Assembly: GCA_949752745.1 (NCBI GenBank)
Contig: OX457027.1
Span: forward strand, 81,523,214-81,587,213
Direction of reading: 5' to 3'
DNA length: 64,000 nucleotides
Source of the DNA: Protula sp. h YS-2021
Taxonomy: Eukaryota; Annelida; Polychaeta; Sabellida; Serpulidae
Made by a program: the position numbers and the translations under genes. Below the pieces are notes generated by a model that was given only the letters and a program-made list of their open reading frames with translations, did no database searches and was not told the origin of the DNA. This document shows, piece after piece, positions 39,049-50,820 of the stretch (its first letter is position 1; every line of letters begins with the position of its first letter).

Positions 39049-40906
39049 TTATGGCTGTTTACTATCTTTTCCACTACCTGCTTGGAGAAACATTTTTTTC
39101 TCTAAGAAGGACTGGTCAGGCACCACAGGTGTAGGTTCATTAACTGTTGGGACGGCTGGAAGTGTCGCGAATAGGGGTTGGGATAAAAGTTCACTCTGAC
39201 AAGGTATCGGGGTGGACTTGATCACCTTGCACCACGGAGCCTCTGGAGACAACGGGGCTATTAGTAACAGAGATGGGGTCTCAGTTCTAATATTCTTTGC
39301 AACAACTGTAGCAGAATGGCTTGAGGAGGAAAGGCATAGAGTACTTCCTGCAGAGGTCATGGGCACTGTAACGCATCCACTGCCCAGGCTGCTTGATCCG
39401 GGCATGGGGATACGAACCTGGGTAGCTGAGTTGTCAACGCATTGGCGATTAGATCTAACGGGCCCATGGGGATTCCCATGTCACCCAACGTAAGGATGAC
39501 TGGGCTAGGCACCACTCTGTGTGGATCACTTCACCCGTCCTGAACGCTAAATCGGCCAGCACGTTTAGTTTCCCTGACAGGTGACGTACTACGATGGAGA
39601 TCTTGCATTCCCGTGCCAGGAGAAGGATTTGAGAAGTCAGGGTCGACAGTTGAAAGGATTTGGTTCCACCTTGTTTGTTCAGATACGCTACTGCTGTAGA
39701 GTTGTCCAGAAGAACTCTGACACTCTTGCCCCCGAGATGATCCGAGAGCTTGTTCAGTGCTATCCATACCATTCGGAGTTCCAGTCAGTTGATATGGTAT
39801 CTGCAAAACGTTGTTGGCCATTTTTCCCTCCACATCTGACCCTGACAGTGAATTCCCCACCCCTCCCTGGAAGCGTCTGTTTGGAGCTCTATATCCGGGG
39901 GAGGGGCATGAAAGGGGACCCCTTCGTTCATGGTGACCGGGTCGCACCACCATTTGAGAAGGGAGAGTGCGGAAGGGGACACTGTCATCGTGGCTTTGGG
40001 GGATCTTCCCTTTGTTAGAGCTTGTCTTACCTGTGCTTGGAATTGTCTGTAATGTAAGCGGCCTAACGGAACCGTCTTCTCGGTTGCTACTAATAGGCCT
40101 AGTAATGACTCCATAGCCTGACGATTACCGTTCGGTTGGTAGAAATGTTCTGGATAGACCGAGAAATTTTCTGCTGCCTGTCTGTTGTGGGGAATGCCCG
40201 GGCTGCTGACAAGTCCCATCGTTCCCCCAAGAAAATATGTCCCGATGAGTATGTGCTAGGAACCAATCGTCTAAGTATTGGAACACTAGCATTCCCTGGA
40301 GACGTGCCCATGCTTTCAGGACCCGCATGATCTTTGAAAACACGTACGGGGCTGATGAGAGGCCGAAAGGGAGTGCCAGAAACCAAAAACGTTTTTGATT
40401 TACTTGGAAACATAGGTACTTCCTGGCCGAGTGGTGTAGGGGACATGTAGGTAGACGTCGGATAGATCTATCGATATGCCCCACATCCCTTCCCGTCACA
40501 TTGCCTTTGTAACCTGTGCCGAATCCATCTGGAAGGAGGTTATTTGTAGGGACTGATTGAGGGACAATAGATCTATCACCATCCGCCATCCCCCTGACTT
40601 TGTGGGTACCAGAAAAACTCTGCTGAAGAAGCCTGCTTGGTTTTCTGGCATTTCCTCTATAGCCTGTTTTGTCTGTAAGTCTTTTAGCATTTCTTTCAGG
40701 GCTAAGTCTTTTTCTGATCCCTGCTGATAAGCGGTGGCCAGGTTGCCTGGAGCTTGGGGCGTTAAGAGAATGGTTCGCTTGAGTCCCCTCGGCCCCTTCT
40801 TGAAGGGAAGGGGGTAGCCGTTCCTGAGCCAGCGGACTACTCTCCGGGAAGCCCCTACCTCTGCCCAAGCTTGCCAGAACTCGCCTAGCCTTCCGCCTAC
40901 GGGCAA
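39049..40906 (-). pseudogene. DIRS reverse transcriptase / RNase H, frameshifted
   Basis: Frame 40906-40496 carries the typical DIRS start (GGRLGEFWQAW, RWLRNGYPLPF) and RT blocks up to GGWRMVIDLLSLNQ. The reading then moves to a second frame with FGLSSAPYVFSKIM and the catalytic YLDD (40266-40277). RNase H follows in another frame (39772-39455; VLLDNSTAVAYLNKQGG and HLSGKLNVLADLA). A last block (LLLIAPLSPEAPW, about 39290) matches the tail of DIRS pol. At least three frameshifts separate these pieces. Confidence 0.85.
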
Positions 40907-41347
40907 GGATGTGTTGCAGGACAGTAGCGTTTTTAGATCGTTTAAGCCAGAAAAAGTATCGCCAAGAGACGAGTCACTCGTCTCTAAGCGCTATTTTGGT
41001 TGGCTGCTACCTATGCTGCTGGTTATGCTGTCCCTCCGGTTTGTTGTCTCCCGACTGCTTGGGCCTCTTCGGCGGCGGGGACTGATCCGTAGAGGATTGT
41101 CATTGCTTCTTGCGCTTTGCTGGTTTGCGGAACGAGGCAAGCGACACCCTTGACATCAAAGCGAAGTCCTGCGACAACGACCTACTCTCCTGGTTTACTC
41201 TCCCTACTTCTGCTGGGGGAACAGTTCTTTCTCACCCAGGATGGGGGTGTCTGAAGTCGCGAAGTCCCTTGACGCTTGACCAACAGTGCTGGAGGAAGGC
41301 GTCCCGTCTTAAGAATACCATTGACGTCATCAGGAAGGTAGAGAATT

Positions 41348-43172
41348 TTACGACGTCACGGGTGGCCAGAGACAGGCATTCCAAAAACTTAGAGGACACT
41401 GGGTCACTGAGTCGCAGGTTTTCCCACCTTGCCGTAGTGCTTTCGGAAAGGACATAATGTTTAAAACTTGACGGGCCGACGACTCAATGTTCCTGGCGTC
41501 CTTTTCTACTAATGGAATGTCTGAATCCGCAAAAACTGATGGCATCCACACTGTTGTCTTGGTTGGCTGATCCAGTGCCTCCATCTGAATCTGGTCGTCC
41601 GAGGTACGGTATGGGCCTAGACGCACTTAGCAGTGCTTTGAGGCATGAAATCGCGATAACGTGCGGCTCTAACTGGCATCCATCTTTTTCAACTCGTTTG
41701 ACCGTACTGTCACTGCGTTTGTGATGCCCTCGCTTCTGGATAGTGCAATGAATGAGTCGTGGTGGGGCAGCGACGTCTAGGATGTCATCCCAATCGGGGG
41801 GGGGGGGGGGTCATCCCTTTCCAGACATGGGGTGCCACAGGTAACATTAGCGAGGCGGGCTATTTCCTGTATGGCATCACTAAACGGGACGTCTTCTGGA
41901 GCTATGGACGATGACGTCACGGAGGGTGTTCCATCTTCCCCCGGAGATGAGAAGTCGAGAGGAGACGGGGTCCTGATCGAGCGACAGCCTGCTGCTGCTG
42001 GGTCGTGCCGCAGGCGCTGACCACGACCTGGGGAACCTATTTCATCTTCCGTAGGGGTAAGCGGAAGCGAGCCGGTGCTGAGGGCTCTTGGGGCACTATT
42101 CCGGCCTCTTCCTCTTCGGACTCTTCCTCTTCCAGCTCTTCCTCGCCCTGCTGCAAAGTGTTTGTGGGATGTTGGGTGAGTAACTCCCCCGAGGGCGTGT
42201 AGATCTCTCTCTCCCTATTAGAGGGAATAAATGTTATGGGGGAGATGTGAGCTTGAAGTAGGTCGTCATCCTCTTCTCCCACCAAATTAGAAACCTGCCG
42301 CGACGGTGGAATGCCTGAAGAAGCCTCCTCACTGGGGTCTTCCGTCTCACGGTCCAGAACCCGACACAAGGCGGAGGGGTCGTGGGAAGTGGACGCTAGG
42401 GGAAGGAGTTCCGGTGGGGACGAGAAACTGTGGCCGACGGTGCGAGCTTTCTGCTGGGGGTCAATTTTGCCTCTTGCTCTTCAACTGAGCTTTGTAAGTC
42501 CTGGATCTGGCGTTGAAGTTGTGTCTGTAAAGCCAGTATCGCTGACAAATTTACTGAGTCACTCACGGAGGGGGCAAAATTGGCGAACCCAGCTGGGAGA
42601 ACAGATCCTCTGGCGCTGGTATACCCAGTTGACCCGGGGTAGACGTGAAGGCAGATCCAAAGATTTTTCTCCAATCCTGACCCTTTCTTCTCAGAGTCCG
42701 ATTGGTCAGCAGACCAGGCGTTAGGTAAGAACGTGCACTCGTGGCCCCCTTCTATGTCCAGTTCAGCTACTGTCTCTGAGAAGGCTCTGGATGGCTTTGG
42801 CTTTTTGCGTTTGCGTTTAGTGTCCGCTGTAGCTGACTCTGCCCCTGTATCCAAACGGATGGGCGTTGACACCTGCTGTAGAAATACTGAACTCGCCTTT
42901 TCCATAGTGCTAGAGGTGTAGTCCGGTGCAAAGAAAAGGGAGGGGGCTTTGCATCTGCTTCTTCTACGGTCGTTCTTTGCCCTGTTCCTGTAAATTGCAC
43001 TCCACTCTCTGTGGGTTAACTGTTCACACTCAGGGCAGGTATTCGCCTCCACACACAGCGCCAGGCCCCAATCTCTTCTGCAGCGATCACACACCGAATG
43101 AGGATTGAGCAAGATGGGCAGGTATGAACACGGCAATCCCTTCGTGTTTGACCGTACTGTGGCCTCTGTCAT
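41348..43172 (-). pseudogene. DIRS gag-like ORF1, broken
   Basis: Starting at 43172, 258 codons stay open: a Cys-rich knuckle-like segment (CDRCRRDW...CPEC), a basic patch (KRKRKKPK) and a coiled-coil-like Gln/Leu stretch. It continues after frameshifts through an acidic region (42369-42037, EEELEEEESEEEE) and a C-terminal block (41626-41348, DDQIQMEALDQPTKTTVW). Products of this type package element RNA. A poly-G run at 41798-41811 marks one of the breaks. Confidence 0.7.
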
Positions 43173-43339
43173 GTCTGAAAAGCAAGCAGAAAGAAAAGAC
43201 CATAAGAGACTGCATCAGTGAATACAAGGTAACAGCTAAAAACAACGCTTAGGTTATCGCTCTCAGTGAAATGCAGTGCTTTAAATTGAATTACATCATC
43301 TAAAATAATCGCAATGTTGATGATTAAGATGAAAAAAGG

Positions 43340-43700
43340 GGAAAAACTCTTATTTCTAGAACATGTACCCCTATGGGACCATGTTCCCATAGGTCCCACA
43401 GCCCCATGCTCTTATATGAGACCATGTTTCCATAAGGACCATATGCCCCTATGGGACCGTGAACCCATAGTCCCACATTACCATACGTGCTCATGTTCCA
43501 ATATTCCTATGTTCCCATGCGCCCCATGGGGACAAGGTCCCAAGCGGAGGCATGGGACGTCCTGTAAGCCCGTAATAACCAGTCTGGGAATACGTGGGAT
43601 TACGGTGCCTGTGGTCACGTGGGCCGTTGCTATGGTCCCCAAAAGGGGACTATGCCCGTTTTGAGACCCATAATGGACGTGTGGTCCCAAGGTGCCACAA
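43340..43700. repeat. Degenerate ~30-bp subrepeats around CCATGTTCCCATAGG
   Basis: CCCATAGG, GGGACCATG and CCCTATGGGACC words recur in both orientations in the leader of the DIRS element, between the upstream ITR and ORF1. Function unknown. Confidence 0.55.
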
Positions 43701-44206
43701 GCTCGAAAAAACGTCTCAAAACAGCTTTTTTCGCCCCGACAAAATTCTATGTTGCAGAGCTTGCGGATACAAGATAGAAAAGGTAATGTTTGGAGCGCAA
43801 GCCTTACAAAAACCGGCCGTTCCTGCTATGGCACGGTAAGCTGTAAAAGCTTAGAGTCTGAGCAGGCAATGCGGACTGCAAAGACTCGAAACAACTCCTG
43901 AGGGTGTGTGCTCGAACCAGTGCGTGTAAATACTCGATCGTGCAGCTTCTGGTGGAGAAAAAGAGGCACACTTCTCGGGACTATCAACATGTCACTTACG
44001 TGCAAACTCAAATTCTGCCAGACCGAAGTTACAAGTGCTGTATTGCCTAGAAACTGAACCAAATTTATCCAACTTCCAGAGAATGATAAAGTAGTCCTTT
44101 ACTAGTTAAATAAACTAAATAAAAAGCAAATCCGCACCTTTGCACTAGTTCAACAACGAAAAATTCGTGGAGCACAGAGAATGGCCTGTGTTTTCAAACA
44201 CAAGCT

Positions 44207-44405
44207 TAGAGGGAATGCCCATTGTCAATCATGAGGATTCCCTCATTTTCATTGGTTGATGGGTGGATGGCGAGGTAGGCTATTCTGCAGACACAAAAAA
44301 GTTTGTTTTTATTCTGCGTGAAAGGTTAAAACTGAAAGGAAACCAATCTAAAACTGAAGGTAATCGAATTCAAAGCTTTTGCGAAGTAAAAGCGTAATTT
44401 TAATG
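44207..44405. repeat. Upstream inverted terminal repeat of the DIRS element
   Basis: Reverse complement matches 37257-37424; the outer end (44345-44405) is also copied inverted in the ICR at 37556-37607. Confidence 0.85.
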
Positions 44406-45298
44406 TACATTTTTATATATAAATGAAGCAAATTTGGAAATATTTTAGGTGTTGTTAAAGTTAGTGAAGTTATTAGTTGTTCCATTTCCATATCGCTGTG
44501 CTATTTTCGTATCCTTTCTCCCTTTAAGAACAAGATACAGGAGTCCGCTGTGTCCGCTGCAGGTTATTTGCTGGAAGCCTTTGCTGGTGAAACTGGTAAA
44601 ATCCATTTTATCAAGATGTTTAAACATGTTTTTTTTAAATTGTCGAAAGTGTTAGGAAGGTTTTAATGGGAGTCCCCCATGATCAAGTACTTTACCTGCT
44701 GTCTGCGCCTTGTGAGGCCGAGGCCCCCCTCCTCACCCACGGTGGCTACGCCTATGGCAATGTTAATAGCTTAATATTTTAAAAGTTAACCATTTTCTTA
44801 TATATAAATAGCTACAATATAAAAATGTTAATAAATGAAGGGGCTTGGAGAAGACGACACGTAAGAAAAACCAATGCAAGATCTTATGGGCTAGACGAGT
44901 CCATGTGTACCTAATGGGTAGGTCATGTCCGGTGGGGTGGGGGGTGGCATGTATTTCCAACTGGTTACCATGCATGTACGTGACTTTTTTCTTTTAAAAT
45001 GACCCGTAAACGAGTGCAATATTTGAAATAATACCGCCATTAACGAGGGGGTGACGCGGTGCACTAAGACGCCTAGCCTCAAAATTACCGCCCCTTTTCT
45101 CCTCGTTTCTTTTCTTTCTTTCTTTTTTTGGAAAAGGATGGTAACACCAAAAAAAAAAAAAAAACAAAAAAAAACAAAAAAAAAAAAAAAAACAAAAAAA
45201 AAAACAAGGAGATACCTCTCCCCTCACCCAGGAGGTCGTGTGACCCCCTTACCCCTCAGATGTCGGTGGTCAATGGCTAATGGACAACCACGATTATA
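44406..45298. other. No gene recognised; A-rich tract
   Basis: AT-rich spacer between the DIRS and Tc1-like elements. A long A-rich run with C interruptions lies at 45148-45206. Open frames are short and without motifs. Confidence 0.45.
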
Positions 45299-46799
45299 TA
45301 TAATCGCGCAATTTAAAAACGCAACAGTATAAATGTTATTTTTTTTCTTAAGTATTAAGTTCAACAAAATCAATGTGTTGCCAATCAGTAACAAACGTAA
45401 TGTCCCTTTCTCAAACTTGATTTTGCGGGAATAGCCAATACACATTTCACTAGAGTTCACACCTTGCAGTCTAGCACCTTTTCCGAAATGGCGCTCTGGT
45501 CACATGGTTTTGATTCCTTTCAAGCACGTGGACTTACAGGCAAAGTAAAGGCGAACCAAAGTGCTATTAACAAGATTCGAACGAGAGAGATGTTGAAATG
45601 CAACGGCTCAGCGAAGACGAGAGATGGTAAGCAACTGGTGTGCTTCACCCTGGCATGTCACTACGTACGGGCGGTCGTCAGAACGTTCAGGGTGGTGGCA
45701 TCAACAATTTGTCGTCTCCAGCAACATCACCAAGACTCGGGCTCCGTAAGAGACCGCCCGCGACTGTGCCAACCAAGGGTGACAACGCCAGAGCAGGACA
45801 GAACAATTCGAACGGCACATCCGCGACTGCTTTCGGTCTGCGGTGGCAATAGCACTCGTTACACCAGGTAGGATAACAACCGCATTAGTCGGCAAACTGT
45901 GCTAAACCGACTGCGCGAGCATAGAATAAGGCCCCTGCAAACCTATGTCGGACCAGTGCTAAACCAACGGCGACAACGTCATAGAAGAGACTGGAGGAAC
46001 AACCATTTAGGAAATCGATGGCCACTGGGTTTGTAGCGCATAGTGTGCTCAGCGACGAGTCGCGGTTTCTGCTGTATCGAAATGAAGCCCGCCGTCAAGT
46101 GTACAGAAGACAAGGAGAGCGATTCGCACAAGCGTGAGCTCACGAGGTCGACAGGTTTGGTGGCGGAAGCACTATGGTGTGGGGTAATATTCGATTTGGC
46201 TGGAAGTCACGCCTGCTAATGGCAATTTAACAGTTATACGGTATGCAGAAACTGTGTTAGAGGGCAAAATCATACCGTACTGCAGAAATGACCAAAACAC
46301 AATTTTCATGCACGACAACGCGCGCCCTCATGTGGCTTAAATTTGTGTCACTCTATCGCGCGCTTATCAGATCAAGACCCTACAATGGCCCCAATACTTT
46401 TCTGACATGAACCCATTTGAACACGTGTGGGATATTCTGGATTGAAGGGTGCCTCCACCACAAAGGCAGAGGGAGCTGAGAAAAGCATTGATGGTGGAAT
46501 GGCACAGCATCCCGCAATGAAGGATCAATCGGCTTATTATGTCCATGCCACGATGCGTCAATGCCTCGATCCAGGCCAGAGCAGGTCATGCAAGATACTG
46601 AAAACAGGTTACTGTCAAACTGGTTAAAATTAACGAATCAGAATGGATGTTGTAAACTTTTGATTGGACTGCACTTTTGCAGAGTTGTAGCAAATATCAG
46701 TTTGTATGTTGTGTAAATTTCCAAAATGTTACGCTGAATACTTTTAAAAATATAAAGATTTCAATTTGCTGCTGCGTTTTTACTTTGCACGAGTTTATA
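45299..46799 (+). mobile_element. Tc1-like DNA transposon, inactive
   Basis: The ends are inverted: left ATAATCGCGCAATTTAAAAACGCAAC, shown here in parts as CGCGCAA...AAAAACGCAAC, against the right-end reverse complement CGTGCAA...AAAAACGCAGC, both beside TA-rich flanks. The interior encodes a broken Tc1-type transposase. Size (~1.5 kb) fits Tc1 elements. Confidence 0.75.
45540..46627 (+). pseudogene. Tc1-like DDE transposase, multiply broken
   Basis: The N-terminal DNA-binding part is readable in frame from about 45488 to 45871 (TICRLQQHH, SGSVRDRPR, PRVTTPEQDR). Later parts appear in other frames: TVQRLREHRIR-like near 45890, the catalytic-domain motif MHDNARPHVA (46308-46337), and the LDPGQ end near 46565. 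Stops and frameshifts interrupt it. Confidence 0.8.
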
Positions 46800-46950
46800 T
46801 TTCACTGTGTGGTGTGCTATATATTCTGACGAAGTGGAGGTTATGTGTTCAGCAAAGGATATGTTATCAAGTAAACATCCAAGTGATCAACGAAAGAACA
46901 TATGCTTTGTTGATAAATTGAAAGAAAATGAAACGTGCATGTGCTAATAT

Positions 46951-46956
46951 TTTATT
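46951..46956 (-). promoter_or_regulatory. Possible polyadenylation signal of the 47-48 kb lectin gene
   Basis: AATAAA on the minus strand, about 200 nt after the TGA at 47157. The interval 46800-47156 holds nothing else recognisable. Confidence 0.4.
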
Positions 46957-47156
46957 ACTCATAAAATAAACACTTTCTGGAAATTTAATTGTACAATTCA
47001 TATGATTTTGTCGAACGTGCCTATTATAATAACACATTAATCATTGTCACGTGAACATTGAAATTTATATTGTAAAATTGTTTAATGCCAAATGCAGAAC
47101 TGCGTTACCACCAGTAAATCAATAATACACCAAGTTATTTTCGTGGTGTCCATTTT

Positions 47157-48496
47157 TCAAGGACTTTTAATTTCACACACAGAAGGCATACGTATTTCAC
47201 AGCGCACGGCATGCCACTTGCCATTTCTCTCCCCATGCACGGCCACACAATCTTCGCCTTTGATTGGTTCTTCAAGATCCCAGCTTCTATACGTCATTTC
47301 CGTCCCAGAAGTGACCCATCGCCACGAACATATTTCTGCATCACCTTGACCGTCAGTGTACACAGTAGTACTTGTTTCTATAAAAAAGCATCATCCATTA
47401 TTTATTTCAACTGACGCACATATATGGGAAAGAAAGAAAAGTTGTTCGTATTTCATCCGCTTTTGTAGGGTGCTTGTTTGGGAGTCATTTGTAAGAATAT
47501 CTGCTGGCGTGCGTGTCCAGATAAAAAGAAAATAAGGAGAAAACGGGTAATTTTAAGATGAGACGATATCCGCGCTTAGTTCTGATTTCGTTAAAAACAG
47601 GGGGTGATGGGAAAGGGGCAGGGTGGGGGATGATCAGACATGCAGCGTCCGACAAAAATTAAGGATCTATCAACTGTGCACACACTGCTCAAGTGCAATT
47701 GCCAGTCATGTTTACATTTTTCAGTTATGTGTGCGCTCGACGTGCGTCTGTGCCTGCGCCAGCACCAGCGCTGTACTTACGCATCCAATGAAAAAGGGTG
47801 TTACTTTTTAAATTTGATACTCCGCTTTGAAGGGGTGAAATTTACAAGATATCCATATTTGGACAAAAAAGAAGGTATTTTCGGACTAGATAATCCGCGT
47901 TTAGGGATTATTGGAATAAGTCATAGACCTGCTTGGTAACCAGTTTGTTCATGAGGGGCCCCCTCCACCCCTCCATCCTCACGAGTTACGCGAATGGTAA
48001 CTGATTTTCATGTGGGTGGCCGCTGGACGATATCAAAACTATGGGAATAGGAAATGTTTCAATTTTTCACGCTAAAACTGAAGTGACAGGACAATGTTTT
48101 ATTGCATGTTTAAAAACCAAATGCACCAATTAACCTGCTGCTCAGAGAGTATTTTAGTGGGATCCGTTAAGAGGTCAAGGTCGGTAACTCGGAGACTTCA
48201 CTAATAAAAGGAGTTTTTTTTTGCATTATCCTTTAACATGTTCACTAAAAATCACATGAAACTCTTTGAACGGCTATATATTTCATATGTGCACAAGAAG
48301 CATGAAATCAACTTACGGGCGGCAAGGTCGGCGATGACGTCATTTTCAGCGCTGTCGCTGATATCAACCAACTGACCACCAAAAGATTTGCAGTTGTTAC
48401 TTGCTTCATGGAACGTTAGTTTCTCCCTCACCAGAGAACTTCCATACTCTCTGTCACAGCTTGGTCTTGCTGGACCAGAAGCCCCATTTTCGGAAT
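47157..48496 (-). CDS. C-type lectin domain protein, last two exons
   Basis: The exon at 48496-48317 (acceptor TTAAG, donor GTAAGT) encodes the first half of a CTLD: CDREYGSS, EKLTFHEASNNCKSFGGQLV, then DISDSAENDVIADLAA. The exon at 47377-47157 encodes the second half: TVYTDGQG, SWRWVTSG, EEPIKGEDCVAV, KWHAVRCEIR and VCEIKSP, then TGA. Both junctions are phase 1, the same architecture as the modules at 55-59 kb. The usual EPN sugar-selecting motif is EPI here and the WND motif is WHA, so canonical Ca-dependent mannose binding is unlikely. The second N-terminal Cys is also lost, while an extra Cys (EICSW) is present. Upstream exons are not identified; it could be the end of a longer transcript or a separate paralogue. 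Confidence 0.75.
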
Positions 48497-49846
48497 CTTA
48501 AGTTAAAGAACTGAGATGAGTTAGTTCCTTTTGGCTCTTCCGTATTCTCGAAAGATTTTTAAATTATGTCAGCCGTCTTAAGATAACTTAATGTATAAGG
48601 AAGGTCTAATACGTCCGTTGGAATTAAGAAAGCCGTCTCAGGGAAGAAGAGTTCATTTATAAAAACGTTATAGATTTCTCGGTGTTTTTCGTTATTATGC
48701 TCTTTTATTGTATGATCATATCTTGTCTTGTTGACAAGCTATAAACAGTGCTTTGTAGAAATAACGTTTTGAGTCGAAATTGTGAAGGAAATTGTTAAGG
48801 CCAATGTTTTGGTGAATTTTAGCACATTATGTAGATCAAGGGTTTGATGTACGTTGTTCTCTTTTGTTGTTTACTTGCGTAATCTCGTGTTACTAAGTCT
48901 TAACGTTTGCATTTAAGTTTGCTCTGTATCAGCAGCTAAGTGTTGCGTAATTATGCTAAATGGCAGTGTTGCGTAAGACAAAGATTACAATTAGCAGGAT
49001 TAATGTTAACGTCTGGAATCAAATGCCAACTTCCTAAGTCTTAAGTGGTATATCACATGAGTGTCAATGCAAGATGTGTGTTGCGTATACAATTGCAATT
49101 AGCCTGCTTACTTGTGGTTTAGAGTGTTAATGGGTATTTAACTTTGATATACTTAGTGCCAACAATGTACCACATATATAGGGCAGCCGAGTCCGTTCTT
49201 TCTGTATAGTTTGAAGGAAATACCGGATGTTCTTGAACGACATGGACAGTAAAGAATTCAGTTTAAGATATATTAATTACAAAGGATATACATGTCGCGA
49301 TGGGTTAAGAGGTGTCATGTATAAGGAGTGATTAATATAAGAAATTAAGTGGTAGTAAGACAATAGTTTAACCGCAAATGAGTAGAACATGTACTAGGAC
49401 ATTGTGTAATAATTTCACGGAATTGCAATTAAACTGTTGAATAGTATGTGTTAAGTCAATGGGATAACGGCCATAAAATTACGGTAAGATCGCTGTTTTA
49501 TTTGTCCATTCTAATTATAAAACTACAATTGTTTTAATGCTAGAAAATGTAATTCAATGAATTATATAATGTAAGCAGATCCGTATTTGGCCTGTGTGTT
49601 CATAAATCTTGGTCTGTCGTATATTAGTGAATTGCTTAGGCATTGGTTATCATACAAATGCCCGTTGTTACGAAAGGTATGTAAATGTAATGGCCGCTTA
49701 TTCTCACACGGTATCTAAGATACCATATGAGATTGAAATGCTTAGAATTCTTCACCTATTTTTTTGTTTTTTGTTTTTTTGTTTTTTTGTTTTTTTGTTT
49801 TTGTTTTTGTTTTTTTTTGTTTTGTTTTTTTTTGTTTTAGTTTTCC
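48497..49846. other. No gene recognised; T-rich tract at 49756-49838
   Basis: AT-rich intron or intergenic DNA. The (T)nG run at 49756-49838 is simple sequence. Confidence 0.45.
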
Positions 49847-50164
49847 GCCAAAATCTTGTTCGCCCTTCTCCTCCAAAACCGCTGGGCGTAGAAAGTTGAA
49901 ACTTGGCACACGTATGTAGACCAACGTGAACTCGATTGGCATTGATTTACAGTGACCTTAAGCATTGTCTTCAAGGTCAAATTTAAGGTCAAAGGTCAAT
50001 TGCGGCCGAATTCTTGTTCGCGCTTTTAGTCCGAAACGGCTGGGCGCAAAAAGTTGAAACTTGGCACATATACGCAGACTAATGTGAACTGGATCTGCGC
50101 TGAATTTCAGTGACCTTGAGCATTGTTTTCAAGGTCAAATTTAAGGTCAAATCTAAAAAAAGTA
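49847..50164. repeat. Two tandem ~160-bp units with AAGGTCA motifs
   Basis: AAAGTTGAAACTTGGCACA recurs at about 49890 and 50048, followed in both units by AGTGACCTT and by CAAGGTCAAATTTAAGGTCA (about 49971 and 50130). Confidence 0.7.
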
Positions 50165-50820
50165 ATATACCGAAAACGGTTAGAGATAGAACGATTAGCG
50201 ATTCTGAGCGAATTTTCGACCCAAAGTGTTTAAAACATCTGTAAAGCAGAGTATTTCGGAGAGCGCGACCCGGTCGGGTGACGATCGACGTCGAAACCGG
50301 AAGTTGGCCAATATCTCGAAAACGGTTAGAGATAGAGCGATTCTGAGCGAATTTTCGACCCAAAGGGTATAACACATTGTATAAAAGGGTATCTCGGAGA
50401 GAGCTACCCGGTTTGGTGACGATCGACTTCGAAAACGGAAGTGGGCTAATATCTCGAAAACGGTTTAAGATAGAGCGATTCTGAGCGAATTTTCGACCCA
50501 AAGGGTATAACACACTATATAAAAGGGTATCTCGGCGAGCGCGACCCGGTCGGGTAACGATCGACGTCGAAACCGGAAGTGGGCTAATATCTCGAAAACG
50601 GTTAGAGATAGAGTGATTCTGAGCGAATTTTCGGTCCAAATGGTATAACACACTGTGTAAAAAGTGATCTCGGCGAGCTCGATCCGGTCGGGTGACGATC
50701 GACGTCGAAACCGGAAGTTGGCTAATATCTCGAAAACGGTTCGAGATAGAGCGATTCTGAGCGAATTTTCGACCCAAAGGGTATAATACACTATATAAAA
50801 GGGTATCTCGGGAGCGAATT
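50165..50820. repeat. 138-bp tandem repeat, about 4.7 units
   Basis: GATTCTGAGCGAATTTTCG starts at 50200, 50339, 50477, 50615 and 50753. Because 138 is divisible by three, the minus strand stays open for 232 codons with a 46-residue repeat (GRKFAQNRSISNRFRDI). There is no ATG context or domain to support coding, and a related fragment at 21323-21370 is not open. Confidence 0.8.

Larger units (their letters stand above)
37212..44405 (-). mobile_element. DIRS-type tyrosine-recombinase retrotransposon, decayed
   Basis: About 7.2 kb on the minus strand, with inverted terminal repeats (44207-44405 upstream, 37212-37424 downstream), a gag-like region, RT and RNase H, then a tyrosine recombinase, in the order used by DIRS elements. 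An internal complementary region (37495-37607) precedes the downstream ITR. Coding regions are broken by several frameshifts and the recombinase end is missing, so it is non-autonomous today. Family knowledge: DIRS elements use a tyrosine recombinase in place of a DDE integrase, and a circular intermediate templated by the internal complementary region. Confidence 0.88.

Noticed and set aside
38474..42724. Plus-strand open frames across the DIRS element
   Set aside because: Shadows of the minus-strand gag, RT, RNase H and recombinase frames; no motifs of their own.
47640..47939. 99-codon plus-strand open frame
   Set aside because: No motif, lies in the intron region antisense to the lectin gene, and has no splice or promoter support.
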